A DNA stretch of 64,000 bases, from positions 28,139 to 92,138 of the forward strand of contig JARLGR010000127.1 in NCBI GenBank assembly GCA_031292665.1, in the 5' to 3' direction. The notes below the pieces were generated by a model. It had not been told where the DNA came from and did no database searches. It saw only the letters and a program-made list of their open reading frames with translations. The stretch's first letter is position 1. Each line of letters starts with the position of its first letter. Positions 50,730 through 58,017 of the stretch are shown here, in pieces. Both the position numbers and the translations under genes were made by a program. The DNA is from Mycobacterium sp. GTDB lineage: Bacteria; Actinomycetota; Actinomycetes; Mycobacteriales; Mycobacteriaceae.

Positions 50730-51826
50730 CTGCGGTCCTCCCGTTCGAGGACCGATACCTTGACGTCGGGTGGGCTGGGGTTGTCCAGCCAGCGCACCAC
50801 TACGAACCCGCGATGGCGGCCGCCGGTGTCGAGCCAGTGTCCGAATCCGGGATCGTCCGCGGAAATTGCGATGCGAACCCGTCCGTCGGCGTCCGGCCGC
50901 ACGGCACGATTCGTGACCGAGCTGTGCCGTCGGCGCGGCTCGAGGCACTCGTGCCAGATGCTTTCCAGCGTGACGTTCCAATACCGGGTGTCGGGTGGCT
51001 CGATGTCCAGGACGAGCGCCTGGCCGGGATCGAGCCGAAACGTTCCCATCATGTACAGGTTGTCCGGGGTGGTGTCGGCGGCCCCCAGATCGGCGGCCTC
51101 CGCGGTCATCAGGGTGTTGGGCCGGTCTAGGAGCTCGGGCTTGATGGTGCGGTGCAGTGTAACGAGTTTCATCAGCGTCCACGCCATTGCCGTGAACTGG
51201 TCGGCAAGTTCCTCGTCCGTCAGCGGCATCACCGGTTCGGGGTCGAGGGCCTCGATGCGCAGGGTGGCTAACTTTTCGGAGTCGGGATCGCCGATGTACT
51301 CCCGAACGACGACCGACGACGCGTCATCGGGAATCTTCACCCACTGTGCGCCGGCGAGATCGGCGGGCTCATCGGCCGAGAGCACCAACGCGAACTCGCC
51401 GCCGCGCAGCGCCAAATCGACGTCACTCACGTAATTGGCCATGCGCCGCGGAGTCAGGCCGGTGCCGGCCAGAATTTGAAAACCGAGGTAGGCGGTTGTG
51501 CCGCGGGTGCCGGTGATCCGGTAGCGGCGGTCGCCGCGGAGCATTGCCAGGTAGTAATTCCCATCGGGGTTCGGCCCGCCGATCATCCTGTTGTCCGAAC
51601 ACATATCGAAGAACGACGGCCGGTCGGTGTCGGCCTCGACCGACAGCTGCGAACACAACGATGACACCCGGGCGATCACCCGCAGCCCTTCGAGAAGTTC
51701 CCGCTCCGATTCGGCATCCTCGGCCACGATCTTGGTGACGTCGGCGAGCATCTGCTGGAAGAACCGCCACGCGGCGAGTGTGTTCGAGGCGGTTTGATCG
51801 GACGGGCCGGGCGGGCTTTGAGACAT
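50726..51826 (-). CDS. DUF1214 domain-containing protein
   Basis: This 366-residue protein has a C-terminal DUF1214 domain: PDNLYMMGTFRLDPGQALVL, DIEPPDTRYWNVTLESIWHE then CLEPRRRHSSVTNRAV, and DTGGRHRGFVVVRWLDNPSP. The N-terminal half carries MIGGPNPDGNYYLAMLRGDR then RYRITGTRGTTAYLGFQILA, the start of the domain pair usually found with DUF1254. The 'N-P-D-x-x-Y' and 'W-N-V-x-L' motifs are family marks. DUF1214 proteins have no proven reaction but often accompany lipid-modifying or sulfotransferase genes in mycobacteria. Its 3' end overlaps the sulfotransferase ATG, and the divergent TetR at 51890 lies across an operator-like region. Confidence 0.88.
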   Translation of the reverse strand: MSQSPPGPSDQTASNTLAAWRFFQQMLADVTKIVAEDAESERELLEGLRVIARVSSLCSQLSVEADTDRPSFFDMCSDNRMIGGPNPDGNYYLAMLRGDRRYRITGTRGTTAYLGFQILAGTGLTPRRMANYVSDVDLALRGGEFALVLSADEPADLAGAQWVKIPDDASSVVVREYIGDPDSEKLATLRIEALDPEPVMPLTDEELADQFTAMAWTLMKLVTLHRTIKPELLDRPNTLMTAEAADLGAADTTPDNLYMMGTFRLDPGQALVLDIEPPDTRYWNVTLESIWHECLEPRRRHSSVTNRAVRPDADGRVRIAISADDPGFGHWLDTGGRHRGFVVVRWLDNPSPPDVKVSVLEREDRR

Positions 51827-51851
51827 CGTCTCATGCTAAGACTATGTCTTA
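51820..51851. promoter_or_regulatory. Two adjacent palindromes between DUF1214 and TetR genes
   Basis: TAAGACTATGTCTTA at 51837-51851 is a perfect 6-3-6 inverted repeat, and GAGACATCGTCTC at 51820-51832 is a perfect 5-3-5 inverted repeat overlapping the DUF1214 start codon. Both contain the core AGAC-NNN-GTCT. Two copies of the same core, spaced 18 bases apart centre to centre, are what a TetR dimer pair would recognise. Control of both genes by the TetR at 51890 is inferred. Confidence 0.6.
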
Positions 51852-51889
51852 ACAGTTAGGTGTCGATTCACATGAATAGGGTGGGGCCA

Positions 51890-52474
51890 ATGTCTGCCAC
51901 GACGTCGCTGGCCGAACGGAAGCGAACGGCGATGCGTCAGCGTATTGCCGCCGCCGCCGCCCAGCTGGTAGCCAGTCGCGGTTTGGCGGGGGCGACGGTG
52001 GACCGCATCGCCGACAGGGCCGACATCGGCCGGGCAACCTTCTTCCGCTACTTCAGCTCCAAGGAAGACGCCGTCGCCGAGGGCATGAACGCCCATTGGC
52101 TGAACCGGATCACCACCGCCCTGGCCGCCCAACCTGTGCACCTGACAGCCACCGAGGCGGTCGTCGGCGCTTTTCATGAACTCGCTCGCGGATTCGCCGA
52201 GCTCGAGGACCAGGTCCGTGAATTAGCCACGCTAACAAGGTCTTCCGAAACATTGGATGCGTGGACGCTGCACATCTACGTGCGGTACGAATCGGCGATC
52301 GCCGAGCTGATCGCACCGCGGATACCCCAGTTGGCTCCCCAGGACCCCAGGCCGCGCCTGATCGGTGCATTGGCAATGGCCACGGTACGCATCGCCCTGG
52401 ACGACTGGCTTAGCCACGGCGGATCACTACCCGACCGGGTGCGTCAGGGTCTGGCCGCGATCACCATCGGGTGA
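51890..52474 (+). CDS. TetR-family regulator divergent from DUF1214/sulfotransferase
   Basis: This 194-residue TetR protein has the helix-turn-helix RQRIAAAAAQLVASRGLAGA, VDRIADRADIGRATFFRYFS then SKEDAVAEGM. The C-terminal ligand domain includes HELARGFAELEDQVRELATL and WLSHGGSLPDRVRQGLAAIT. I prefer ATG 51890 because GGGTGGGG lies just upstream; GTG 51860 and ATG 51872 are in frame but earlier. It faces the DUF1214/sulfotransferase operon over 63 bases holding two matching palindromes, so it is the likely repressor. Confidence 0.9.
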   Translation: MSATTSLAERKRTAMRQRIAAAAAQLVASRGLAGATVDRIADRADIGRATFFRYFSSKEDAVAEGMNAHWLNRITTALAAQPVHLTATEAVVGAFHELARGFAELEDQVRELATLTRSSETLDAWTLHIYVRYESAIAELIAPRIPQLAPQDPRPRLIGALAMATVRIALDDWLSHGGSLPDRVRQGLAAITIG

Positions 52475-52683
52475 TCCCCAGGGCTCGATTCGGCGGGCTC
52501 GTAGACGCGTTGCTGAAAGCCGTCGCAAACGACGGCTGACGCCATCGCCGATTTGGGACCAATGCCTCTGCCGCGGCGCAGTGGTCAGCGGTAATTTGAT
52601 GCCTGCCTTGACGATTCACGTCGAGATTCCATTACACGGACGTTAACAGTATGTGGCCGCGAAACCACAAAACAGGAGTTGTC

Positions 52684-54624
52684 GTGCCCAGTGAGCGCCT
52701 AGCCAGCCAGTTGAGCAGTGCCCCGCACGGCACACCGGCGCCAGTTGAGGCCGACACCACCCGGCGACTGGTCGGTTTGCTCGAGCAGGTCGACGGCTTA
52801 TTGACCAGCTTGTCGGAGGCGGAGTCTTCATGGGCGGGCTGGATATCCGCCGTTGCGCCCGAGCATCGGTCAAGCGCGCGAAACCTTGTGCACTATTGGG
52901 CGATTCGCCAATTCGATTTGCGTAAACTGCAAGCGGGACTTGCGATGTTCGGACTTTCCTCGCTGGGCCGCAGCGAAGCACATGTCCAGGCCACGCTTGT
53001 GGCGGTTCGCTCGGCGATGGCCGCCATGATGGGTGGAACGTGGCAGCCGCCTCCACCGTCGGCGGTGCCCATTGAGCACGGACCAAAAATCTTGCGACAA
53101 CACACGGTGGAGCTGCTGGGGCCCCGCCCCGCGCATCGCATGGCCCGCATCATGGTCACGCTGCCATCGGAGGCCGCGACCGACCCCGACTTGGTTCGGG
53201 GATTGGTGCAGCGAGGCATGAACATTGCCCGGATCAATTGCGCCCACGACGATGTAGAGGCGTGGCGCGCGATGGCGCACCATGTCCGGGCGATGGCCGC
53301 CAGTGCAGGCACAACATGTCGGGTGGCGATGGATCTGGGAGGGCCGAAGCTGCGAACGGGGCCCCTGGAGCCGGGACCGCGCGTCATCAAACTACGTCCG
53401 CAAAGAGACGCTGTCGGTCACGTGGTCGCCCCGGCGCGGGCGTGGCTGACGTCGACTGAGGAACCGACCGACCCGACGGCACGCGGCATGACACGGGTTT
53501 CGGTGCCGCGGCAGTGGCTGACCAGCCGCGATGCCGGCGATGTACTGGTGTTGCAGGACGCACGCGGATCCAAGCGTCACCTCGTTCTCGAGGCCGTTGA
53601 CAAGCCCCCTGCGTCGGGCGGATTCGTGATGACCGCGCGAAAAACAACCTACCTGGAAACCGGAACGGTGCTGCATGCCGGAGCCAGCGGGGAGTCGACC
53701 GAAGTCGGCAAGCTCCCCACGACGGAGCAGAGTTTGGTGCTGCACTGTGGAGACCTTCTGCAATTGACGCGCGACTGTTCACCGGCCCCGGTCGACGGTA
53801 GCCAAGCTATTCCGCGCATCGGTTGCACGCTGCCCGAGGTGTTCGACCATGCCCATGTCGGTGATGGGGTCCACTTCGACGACGGCAAGATCGGTGGGCG
53901 GGTGGTGTCGGTCGACCGCGATCTCCTCACCGTGCGCGTCGACCACCCGGTGCAGGGGCAAGTCCGCCTGAAGGCCGGCAAGGGCATCAATATGCCCGAC
54001 ACCGATTTGCCGATATCGGCGCTCACCGACCGCGACATCGCTGACTTGTCTGCCGTGATCGAACTGGCGGATCTGGTCGAGATGTCCTTTGTGCGCACCC
54101 CATCTGATGTCGAGCGGCTGCTCGACGAGCTCGACAGGCTAGGCGGTCACAACTTAGGCATCGTGCTCAAGATCGAAACCCGACAGGGCTTCGAATACCT
54201 GCCGCAACTGCTGCTTACCGCGATGCGCCGGCCCCGGGTCGGGGTGATGATCGCTCGCGGCGATCTGGCGGTCGAGTGCGGTTATGAGCGGATGGCCGAG
54301 TTGCAAGAGGAGATTATGTGGCTGTGTGAGGCCGCGCACCTGCCGGTGATCTGGGCGACGCAGGTGCTCGAGCAACTCGCCAAGACCGGGCTTCCGTCCC
54401 GCGCCGAGATCAGCGATGCGGCGATGAGCGAGCGGGCCGAGTGCGTGATGCTGAACAAGGGCCCATACCTCAACGACGCGGTCACCGTGCTCGACAACAT
54501 CATGCGGCGAATGGCAGAGCACCACTACAAGAAAAACGCGTTGTTCCGTCCCCTACGGTCTTGGTCAGCGTCCGCGGATGAGGGAATCAACGATGATTCG
54601 CGTCGCCAGTTCGGCGCGCGGTAG
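52684..54624 (+). CDS. Pyruvate-kinase-like protein with N-terminal extension and no C-terminal domain
   Basis: This 646-residue protein is built on the pyruvate kinase barrel. Residues 1-150 form a helical extension (TRRLVGLLEQVDGLLTSLSE, LGRSEAHVQATLVAVRSAMA) not found in normal enzymes. From about 153, ARIMVTLPSEAATDPDLVRG, GMNIARINCAHDDVEAWRAM and RVAMDLGGPKLRTGPL correspond to the phosphate and metal sites. An enlarged B-domain region (about 235-430) ends GKGINMPDTDLP. The second half has IVLKIETRQGFEYL (Lys496, the proton-donor position), VMIARGDLAVECGYERM and VIWATQVLEQLAKTGLPSRA. The normal S of 'N-F-S-H' is replaced (N-C-A-H). The usual 120-residue C-terminal regulatory domain is absent: the protein stops shortly after LDNIMRRMAEHHYK. 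GTG 52684 is chosen for AGGAG 6 bases upstream. It may not be a true glycolytic enzyme. Its last codons overlap the antisense TetR remnant. Confidence 0.8.
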   Translation: MPSERLASQLSSAPHGTPAPVEADTTRRLVGLLEQVDGLLTSLSEAESSWAGWISAVAPEHRSSARNLVHYWAIRQFDLRKLQAGLAMFGLSSLGRSEAHVQATLVAVRSAMAAMMGGTWQPPPPSAVPIEHGPKILRQHTVELLGPRPAHRMARIMVTLPSEAATDPDLVRGLVQRGMNIARINCAHDDVEAWRAMAHHVRAMAASAGTTCRVAMDLGGPKLRTGPLEPGPRVIKLRPQRDAVGHVVAPARAWLTSTEEPTDPTARGMTRVSVPRQWLTSRDAGDVLVLQDARGSKRHLVLEAVDKPPASGGFVMTARKTTYLETGTVLHAGASGESTEVGKLPTTEQSLVLHCGDLLQLTRDCSPAPVDGSQAIPRIGCTLPEVFDHAHVGDGVHFDDGKIGGRVVSVDRDLLTVRVDHPVQGQVRLKAGKGINMPDTDLPISALTDRDIADLSAVIELADLVEMSFVRTPSDVERLLDELDRLGGHNLGIVLKIETRQGFEYLPQLLLTAMRRPRVGVMIARGDLAVECGYERMAELQEEIMWLCEAAHLPVIWATQVLEQLAKTGLPSRAEISDAAMSERAECVMLNKGPYLNDAVTVLDNIMRRMAEHHYKKNALFRPLRSWSASADEGINDDSRRQFGAR

Positions 54625-54906
54625 TGAATATGCTTGCGCGCCAGAGAGTATCGGATACACCACGCCGCCGACGATGGCGTCCGCGGCTGACTCGGCGGTG
54701 GTCTCATCGATACCGTCGGCAAGAATTCGAGTCTTGACGCCGTCGTGTAGCGGCTCACTGAATCCGGCACGCAGCTTGACGGAGGGTCCTCGTGCTCCAT
54801 GCCCGCGACGGTCAAGATCTGCAGTATGGCCGAGCCGCGCCCCGTCGTTAGAGTTGCCGCGAGTTTGCGCACCCACCCCACCAAGTCGCGGGTGCGCGCG
54901 GCGCAC
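54565..54906 (-). pseudogene. C-terminal remnant of a TetR regulator (copy 2)
   Basis: The minus strand encodes LRAGFSEPLHDGVKTRILAD, GIDETTAESAADAIVGGVVY and PILSGAQAYSLPRAELATRI, nearly the same as residues of the intact TetR at 48454-49062. Upstream, in another frame, are VGWVRKLAATLTTGRGSAIL and QILTVAGMEHED, also matching; a frameshift near 54780 joins the two. The helix-turn-helix half is missing, cut off around 54900 where the DUF35 remnant begins on the other strand. It is a decayed paralogue and has no start. Confidence 0.8.
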
Positions 54907-55216
54907 CCTGGCCGACGACCCGGAATGGCGAGAGATCTCCGGCTTGGGAACGTTGCATTCCTACACCGTGGCCTGCAGACCCCTCGGCCCGAACCTCGCC
55001 GACGGGGTGCCGCGGCTGCGGGCCATCGTCGAATGGGATGAAGGGCCAGGGTTTTCCACCGAGATGGCCAATGTCGATCCCGCCGATCTACCGGTCGGGA
55101 TGCGGGTGCGGCCGGTGTTCTGCGACTACCCGGAACACGGCGTCACGATGCTGCGATACGCAGCCCGCCCGACTGACGACTACATCTGCGCCCAGACGAT
55201 TTTCGTCTGCAAGTAG
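54902..55216 (+). pseudogene. DUF35 OB-fold remnant (copy 2)
   Basis: This open stretch of about 104 residues begins inside a DUF35 protein: [80 protein letters not shown]. The N-terminal zinc ribbon with its four Cys is missing and no start codon with ribosome site precedes it. The final 12 residues run antisense over the 3' end of the aldehyde dehydrogenase gene, so its own stop has been lost too. It joins the TetR remnant at about 54900. The same gene order is seen in decayed form at 49255. Confidence 0.75.
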
Positions 55217-56637
55217 GTGTCGATGCCGGCCTTGCCGGACTCGTACCCCCAACCGGACTGTCTGTACCCTCCGAACGGCATCGAGTGGTCGAACTGCATC
55301 TGGCAGTTCAGACCGACGGTTCCGGCCTTGAGCCGCTTGGCTATCCGGTGCGCTCGGCCCAGGTCTCTGGTCCAGGCGGTGGCGGCCAGCCCGTAGGTGC
55401 TGTTGTTGGCCAGCGCGACCGCTTCGTCGTCGTCGTCGAAGGGCAGGATCGTGACCACCGGGCCGAAGATCTCTTCCCGGAAGAGCCTGCTGGTGTCCGG
55501 GTCGACGTTGGTGACCACGGTGGGGTGAACGAAGTACCCCTTGCGGTCGAGTCGCTGCCCGCCGGTGACGATCTCGACGCCGTCGGACCTGCCCTGGTCG
55601 AGGTAGCCCAGCACGCGGGTGAGCTGCTTTTGACTGATCAGCGGACCGACCATGGCGCCCTCGTCCTTGGGACCGCCGAGTTGCATGACGTTGGCCATGT
55701 TCGCGATGCCCTCGACCACCCGCTCGTAGACCCCGCGCTGGGCGAAGATGCGCGACCCGCACACGCAGGCCTGGCCGGAGTGGATGAAGGTGCCGAACGA
55801 GGCCATCGGGATGGCCAGATTCAGGTCGGCGTCGTCGTAGATCAGCACCGGGGATTTGCCGCCGAGTTCCAGTGTCACCTTGTTGAGGTTGCTGCTTGCC
55901 GAGGCGTGCACGATTTCCCTGCCGACCTCGGTCGACCCGGTGAACGCGACCTTCTCGACGTCGGGGTGCGCCGTGATGGCCGCGCCGGCGGTGTGGCCGT
56001 AACCGAGCAGCAGGTTGACGACGCCCTCGGGCACCCCAGCCTCGGCGAGGATCCGGTCCAGGACCAGTGCCGAAAGTGGCGTCTCCTCGGCGGGCTTGAC
56101 CACACTGCTGCAGCCCGCCGCGAGCGACGGCGCCAGCTTCGCGCAGAAATTGAAGATCGGCCCGTTCCACGGAAAGATCAGTCCCACAACGGCGTACGGC
56201 TCCCGAAGGGTGTACGCGTGCATATGCGAGTCGACGCCGGTCAGACCGCCCGTATTGACGTCACGTGCGATTCCGTCGATCTTCGTGCACCAGCCGGCGT
56301 AGTACCGGAACCATTCGGAGCCGACCTTCGTGATGATCTGCGCTTGAGCCGGCGGAATGCCGGCGTCGAGGGACTCGAGCTCGGCGAGGATTCCCGCGTT
56401 CTCGTCGATCAGATCGGCGACCCGCCACAGCACCTTGGCTCTTTCGTAGTCGGGCAGGCCGGACCACACCCCGGATTCGGCGGAGGCCTTCGCGCGCGCG
56501 ACCGCGTGGTTGACTGCTTCGGGGCCGCAATCGGTGAATTCGCCGACCTGCTCTTCGGTCGCGGGATCGATGATCGGAATGACGTCACCCGTCCCCGGTC
56601 GGTTACGGACGTCGTCCAGCACGGCCTGCACGGGCAT
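55180..56637 (-). CDS. NAD(P)-dependent aldehyde dehydrogenase
   Basis: This 485-residue ALDH-superfamily enzyme oxidises an aldehyde to its acid (or CoA-independent equivalent) with NAD(P)+. Motifs in order: the catalytic Asn in AVVGLIFPWNGPIFNFCAKL, cofactor-binding VVKPAEETPLSALVLDRILA, AFTGSTEVGREIVHASASSN, the general-base Glu in KVTLELGGKSPVLIYDDADL, nucleophile Cys in FIHSGQACVCGSRIFAQRGV, and EIFGPVVTILPFDDDDEAVA. ATG 56637 follows GAGGAGGG. It lies downstream of the LacI regulator on the same strand, and an 18-base palindrome with a LacI-type core lies 37-54 bases before the start. It is probably the aldehyde-disposing step of the adjacent catabolic cluster. Confidence 0.93.
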   Translation of the reverse strand: MPVQAVLDDVRNRPGTGDVIPIIDPATEEQVGEFTDCGPEAVNHAVARAKASAESGVWSGLPDYERAKVLWRVADLIDENAGILAELESLDAGIPPAQAQIITKVGSEWFRYYAGWCTKIDGIARDVNTGGLTGVDSHMHAYTLREPYAVVGLIFPWNGPIFNFCAKLAPSLAAGCSSVVKPAEETPLSALVLDRILAEAGVPEGVVNLLLGYGHTAGAAITAHPDVEKVAFTGSTEVGREIVHASASSNLNKVTLELGGKSPVLIYDDADLNLAIPMASFGTFIHSGQACVCGSRIFAQRGVYERVVEGIANMANVMQLGGPKDEGAMVGPLISQKQLTRVLGYLDQGRSDGVEIVTGGQRLDRKGYFVHPTVVTNVDPDTSRLFREEIFGPVVTILPFDDDDEAVALANNSTYGLAATAWTRDLGRAHRIAKRLKAGTVGLNCQMQFDHSMPFGGYRQSGWGYESGKAGIDTYLQTKIVWAQM

Positions 56638-56673
56638 AGCTATCCCTCCTCGACAATCGTTTGGCCACGCCGA

Positions 56674-56691
56674 AGGTTATGCGCTTAACCT
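56674..56691. promoter_or_regulatory. LacI-type operator upstream of the aldehyde dehydrogenase
   Basis: AGGTTA (56674-56679) and TAACCT (56686-56691) are exact inverted copies around TGCGCT. On the minus strand the centre reads AAGCGCAT, one base from the LacI-family consensus AAnCGnTT. The same eight bases AAGCGCAT occur at 57953-57960 upstream of the amidohydrolase. The local LacI regulator is the likely binder of both. Confidence 0.6.
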
Positions 56692-56776
56692 CTCGTTGTC
56701 CAGGACAGTATCAAGGAAGCGCGGAGGCTCATTTCGGCGCTCAACCGCAGCCGTGTGTCGGCTTCGCGCGTGGCCG

Positions 56777-57808
56777 TCATGTCGAGGAGCGCACTACCAG
56801 CCGAGCGATATCGGACAGCTCAGGAGATGGTGGGCTCGGGAGTCCTAACCGTTCGAAGACGGCGGCGACCGCGGCGTCGGCGAAGGCAGAGGGGTCGAAT
56901 TCCACCGTGGTCAACGGTGGTGTGCTCACCATCCCCATGGGGCTGGCGTCAACGCCCATGACGGCCAGGTCGTGTGGGCAGCGAAGGCGTGCTTGGTAGA
57001 TGCCGTACAGGAGCAGCAAGGCGATCTCGTCACTTTGGGCGCACACCGCGGTCACGCCCTGCTGCACCCAACCGGTTACCACGTCCGCGGCGTTGTCGAC
57101 CGTGATCTCGCCGACGCAGACCGGTGGAAGGCCGCGCAATTCTGCCGCGCGCGAGACACCTTCGAACCAGGCATCGCCAAGGGTGCGCCATTTGGCGATC
57201 CCGGTGTAGGCGAACGCGATCTGTCGGTGACCACGTGAGACGAGGTGTTCGACGCGCATCTCGCCCACGGAAAGGTGTGGATTTCCGAGTGCGGGTAGCG
57301 TCCCGATCTCGATGTGCGGAATGCCGGCCGCGGTCACCGCGTCGACGGCGGCCGGGCTGAGTGGGAACAGGGTGGTGATCGCGATCGGGTCGAGGTTTTC
57401 GATTGCATCGGCGACGTACTGGTCGTCTTCGGTCTCGAAGATCTGTACTTGGAGCAAACCGAAGCGCGCCAGTTCGGTGGTCATCCGACTGCCGGCTTGC
57501 ATGGGCATCTCGCCGACCGCCGCGTGCGGTACCACGTACAGCACCACACCGCTTTTGCCCCGCGCGAGGCTGCGCGCGGCCAGGTTGGGCCGGTAACCGA
57601 GTAGTTTCGCGGCGCGATAGACCGCCTCCCGGGTTCCCGCCGAGATGCGGCGGCCCTCCGCGTTGTTCAGCACGTAGCTGACCGTCGCGGTGGACACGCT
57701 GGCCAGGCGGGCCACGTCGGCGGTGGTGGGTCGCGCAATCTTGTTCGTGCTCAACTCCGCGTCACCTCCCCGGCCCCGGCCATGCCTCATGGTGGCACGA
57801 GACGACAA
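56777..57808 (-). CDS. LacI-family transcriptional regulator
   Basis: This 343-residue LacI/GalR repressor has its DNA-binding helix-turn-helix and hinge at about residues 25-80: TTADVARLASVSTATVSYVL, NNAEGRRISAGTREAVYRAA and KLLGYRPNLAARSLARGKSG. The periplasmic-binding-like effector domain follows (VVLYVVPHAAVGEMPMQAGS, HLVSRGHRQIAFAYTGIAKW, AVCAQSDEIALLLLYGIYQA, LAVMGVDASPMGMVSTPPLT). It is divergent from the amidohydrolase operon and upstream of the aldehyde dehydrogenase, with matching operator cores in front of both. It is thus the probable controller of the whole cluster, released by a pathway compound. An in-frame ATG six codons later is an alternative start. Confidence 0.93.
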   Translation of the reverse strand: MSSRATMRHGRGRGGDAELSTNKIARPTTADVARLASVSTATVSYVLNNAEGRRISAGTREAVYRAAKLLGYRPNLAARSLARGKSGVVLYVVPHAAVGEMPMQAGSRMTTELARFGLLQVQIFETEDDQYVADAIENLDPIAITTLFPLSPAAVDAVTAAGIPHIEIGTLPALGNPHLSVGEMRVEHLVSRGHRQIAFAYTGIAKWRTLGDAWFEGVSRAAELRGLPPVCVGEITVDNAADVVTGWVQQGVTAVCAQSDEIALLLLYGIYQARLRCPHDLAVMGVDASPMGMVSTPPLTTVEFDPSAFADAAVAAVFERLGLPSPPSPELSDIARLVVRSST

Positions 57809-57878
57809 CCGGCAGCACGCGCTGCCGCAATGTACGGAAACGCCAGGTGTTCCGGGCGGCGCCAGATCGACAGTCTAA

Positions 57879-58000
57879 TAGTCACTAGCCGAGCGATATG
57901 ACGGCGCGTGGATCGCTCGGCACATGAATTGTGAGGCAACGGCTAAAGCCAAAAGCGCATTCGTTGACACTGCGATCGGCGTCATTGTGTACTAGTCACT
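57879..58000. promoter_or_regulatory. Control region of the amidohydrolase operon
   Basis: This divergent interval holds several elements. TAGTCACT occurs twice, at 57879-57886 and 57993-58000, the second only 2 bases before the ribosome site. A perfect 10-base inverted repeat GCCGAGCGAT / ATCGCTCGGC lies at 57888-57897 and 57912-57921 with a 14-base loop. The LacI-like core AAGCGCAT is at 57953-57960. Together they suggest a repressor acting here, possibly with DNA looping to the site at 56674. The roles are inferred from symmetry and repetition. Confidence 0.5.
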
Positions 58001-58017
58001 TGCGGAGGAGGTCGGCA

